From assembly GCF_946477055.1 (NCBI RefSeq), contig NZ_CAMKXG010000230.1, forward strand, positions 1-5,706: DNA of 5,706 nucleotides, in the 5' to 3' direction. Positions 4,475 to 5,706 of this stretch are shown here, one piece after another (position 1 is the stretch's first letter; every line of letters begins with the position of its first letter). This DNA is from Lonsdalea britannica. GTDB lineage: Bacteria > Pseudomonadota > Gammaproteobacteria > Enterobacterales > Enterobacteriaceae. The notes beneath the pieces are model-generated. The model did no database searches and was not told the origin of the DNA. It worked only from the letters and a program-made list of their open reading frames with translations. Both the position numbers and the translations under genes were made by a program.

Positions 4475-5652
4475 TGAAGAGCAGCGGTGTGACCTTACGA
4501 GTTCTGGGAACCTCAGTGACGCTGCTGGAGCTGCTGCGCAAGCAGGCCGAGCAGGATTTGGGCATGTGTATCGACTATCGGGTATGCAGCGTCAAAGAAG
4601 CGCAGCGCATAGCGGTCATGCACCCTGAAAGTTACGATCTGTACGACCAGTGGTTTCACAATATTGACTTTGTCTGGCCCGCGCAGGCCATTCAGCCGCT
4701 TGAGATCGCCAGATTGCAGTATTGGGATGAAATTAACGACCTTCCCAAACGAGGTACGCTGTTGCCCGGTCAAGCGCTGAGCCGCGGCAGCGTACCGGCT
4801 CATCGCCTGTATGTGCAGGATAACGGCGAACTGGGCGCCCATCCCACCGACCGAATCAGTATGCTGCCGTTGACGCACAACACCGACAGCTTCGCTTATC
4901 AGGTCGAGCGTTTGCCAGCTTCGCTCAGGGGAAAGGAGGAAAGCTGGGGATGGCTGGTGAATCCTGCGTTTTTTGGTCAGGTCGCGTTACAGGATGATGC
5001 CTCGATGGGCGTGCTGGACGCCGTACTGGCGGTGCAAGCGCGCGGACCGTTCCAGTTCGGCAATGTGGGTAATCTGACGCTGGAAGAGATCGATCGGCTG
5101 ACCGATGTCCTGGCTGGTCTGCGCAGGCAGGGGCATTTTGCCGCGCTGGGTTCTACGCATGACGAAGCGAGCAAGCTCATCGGGAATCAGCTGGTCTGCA
5201 TACAGAGCCTGTGGGCGCCAACGTATTTTCGGCATCATTTCCGCCAAAAAGGGTTCAAGCTGGCGGTGCCGCAAGAAGGTTATCGCGCCTGGTACGGCGG
5301 TCTGTCGCTGTCGCGTTGTGTCAGCGGGCGCGTGAAAGAAGCAGCCTATGATTATCTGAACTGGTGGCAGTCCGGCTGGCCGGGGGCGGTCATGGCGCGA
5401 CAGGGCTACTATATTTCTAACCCGCAGCGCACGCGCGCGTATCTCTCTGATGCCGAATGGGATTTCTGGTACGGCGGCAAACCTGCTTCCGAAACGCTGC
5501 CGGATGCCCACGGCAACCCCTTGATCATGCCGGGCGAACTGCGTGACGGGGGGAGCTACGAGCAGCGCATGGGGCACATCGCCGTCTGGAATTCGGTGAT
5601 GGATGAGCACAACTATCTCGTGCGGCGCTGGCAGGACTTTATTCACGCCTGA
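4471..5652 (+). CDS. ABC-type solute-binding protein, PotD/PotF-like, lacking a signal peptide
   Basis: This 393-residue protein of the type 2 periplasmic-binding fold resembles polyamine-type family 1 solute-binding proteins. The N-terminal strand VTLRVLGTSVTLLELLRK (7-24) is the first beta-alpha unit of the mature fold. YDLYDQWFHNIDFVWP (55-70), ISMLPLTHNTDSFAY (129-143), ESWGWLVNP (157-165), GNLTLEEIDRL (200-210), the aromatic-rich WYGGLSLSRCVSG (274-286) and the C-terminal GHIAVWNSVMDEHNYLVRRW (368-387) look like conserved blocks. Such proteins normally deliver ligand to an ABC importer from the periplasm. Here, however, the protein begins at once with the mature domain. The only in-frame starts are ATG 4471 and 4474, because an in-frame TAG lies at 4429-4431 with no other start codon between. 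It is therefore predicted cytoplasmic unless exported unusually. No permease or ATPase gene lies in the window; one could begin beyond the right edge. Several Trp and Tyr residues in the conserved blocks would suit an aromatic or cationic ligand, but the ligand is unknown. Confidence 0.85.
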   Translation: MMKSSGVTLRVLGTSVTLLELLRKQAEQDLGMCIDYRVCSVKEAQRIAVMHPESYDLYDQWFHNIDFVWPAQAIQPLEIARLQYWDEINDLPKRGTLLPGQALSRGSVPAHRLYVQDNGELGAHPTDRISMLPLTHNTDSFAYQVERLPASLRGKEESWGWLVNPAFFGQVALQDDASMGVLDAVLAVQARGPFQFGNVGNLTLEEIDRLTDVLAGLRRQGHFAALGSTHDEASKLIGNQLVCIQSLWAPTYFRHHFRQKGFKLAVPQEGYRAWYGGLSLSRCVSGRVKEAAYDYLNWWQSGWPGAVMARQGYYISNPQRTRAYLSDAEWDFWYGGKPASETLPDAHGNPLIMPGELRDGGSYEQRMGHIAVWNSVMDEHNYLVRRWQDFIHA

Positions 5653-5706
5653 CCGCGGATAAACGGCGGCGATCGCCTTGTGTATGCGATGTCGGCGTCA
5701 AGCTCA
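5653..5706. other. Right-edge sequence after the solute-binding protein
   Basis: The 54 bases after the stop include the palindrome GGCGATCGCC (5668-5677), with no T-tract and so no clear terminator. An ATG at 5689 stays open to the edge (Met-Ser-Ala-Ser-Ser-Ser), but no Shine-Dalgarno precedes it, so it is only a hint that another gene of the operon could begin here. Confidence 0.3.

Noticed and set aside
4388..4480. The SRRF stretch of the 28-codon ORF as a Tat signal joined to the solute-binding protein by frameshift.
   Set aside because: The consensus needs RRxF plus a hydrophobic core, and neither is present. No slippery heptamer is seen at the overlap. Kept only as an alternative to test by homologue comparison.
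4987..5646. A long minus-strand open frame (219 codons) opposite the solute-binding protein.
   Set aside because: It is a shadow of a well-supported gene. Its product is His/Arg/Pro-rich with no domain, as expected from the complement of GC-rich codons.
5689..5706. Start of a further gene at the right edge (Met-Ser-Ala-Ser-Ser-Ser).
   Set aside because: Only six codons are visible and no Shine-Dalgarno precedes them, so it cannot be supported.

Overview
The window reads as a small accessory uptake and metabolism locus from a gammaproteobacterium, probably an enterobacterial relative. This rests on moderately high-GC coding DNA, AT-rich regulatory DNA, classical Shine-Dalgarno sites and the protein families present. 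The genus cannot be fixed from the sequence. There are no rRNA, tRNA, CRISPR, transposase or phage genes.

Layout: (1) 1-110 is a promoter-proximal region with palindromes. (2) 111-1361 (+) encodes a 12-TM major facilitator superfamily transporter. (3) 1362-1575 is a convergent gap with a strong GC hairpin. (4) 1576-2586 (-) encodes a GntR/FCD regulator with an unusual extra N-terminal winged helix, so two GntR-type DNA-binding domains precede one FCD ligand domain. (5) 2587-3271 is a 685-base divergent region. Its gntR-proximal half is AT-rich and full of dyads and a spaced direct repeat; the half near the dehydrogenase is more GC-rich and hairpin-prone. (6) 3272-4018 (+) encodes a classical short-chain dehydrogenase/reductase with all catalytic residues. 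(7) 4019-4470 is a 452-base gap. It holds an unassigned open stretch, competing hairpins and two short overlapping ORFs. The second ORF has a strong Shine-Dalgarno and ends inside the start codons of the next gene. (8) 4471-5652 (+) encodes a PotD/PotF-like ABC solute-binding protein that has no signal peptide. (9) 5653-5706 is the start of the next intergenic region.

How the parts may work together (inference): the FCD regulator probably senses a small organic acid or related metabolite and controls the divergent dehydrogenase and solute-binding protein genes, and perhaps its own promoter. The MFS carrier and the binding protein, presumably with ABC components beyond the right edge, would move the substrate, and the dehydrogenase would oxidise a hydroxyl group on it. 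The substrate is not identifiable from sequence. The points most worth a second look are the tandem-winged-helix regulator, the leaderless solute-binding protein with its coupled 28-codon upstream ORF, the folded leader with mutually exclusive hairpins, and the spaced direct repeat in the divergent control region.
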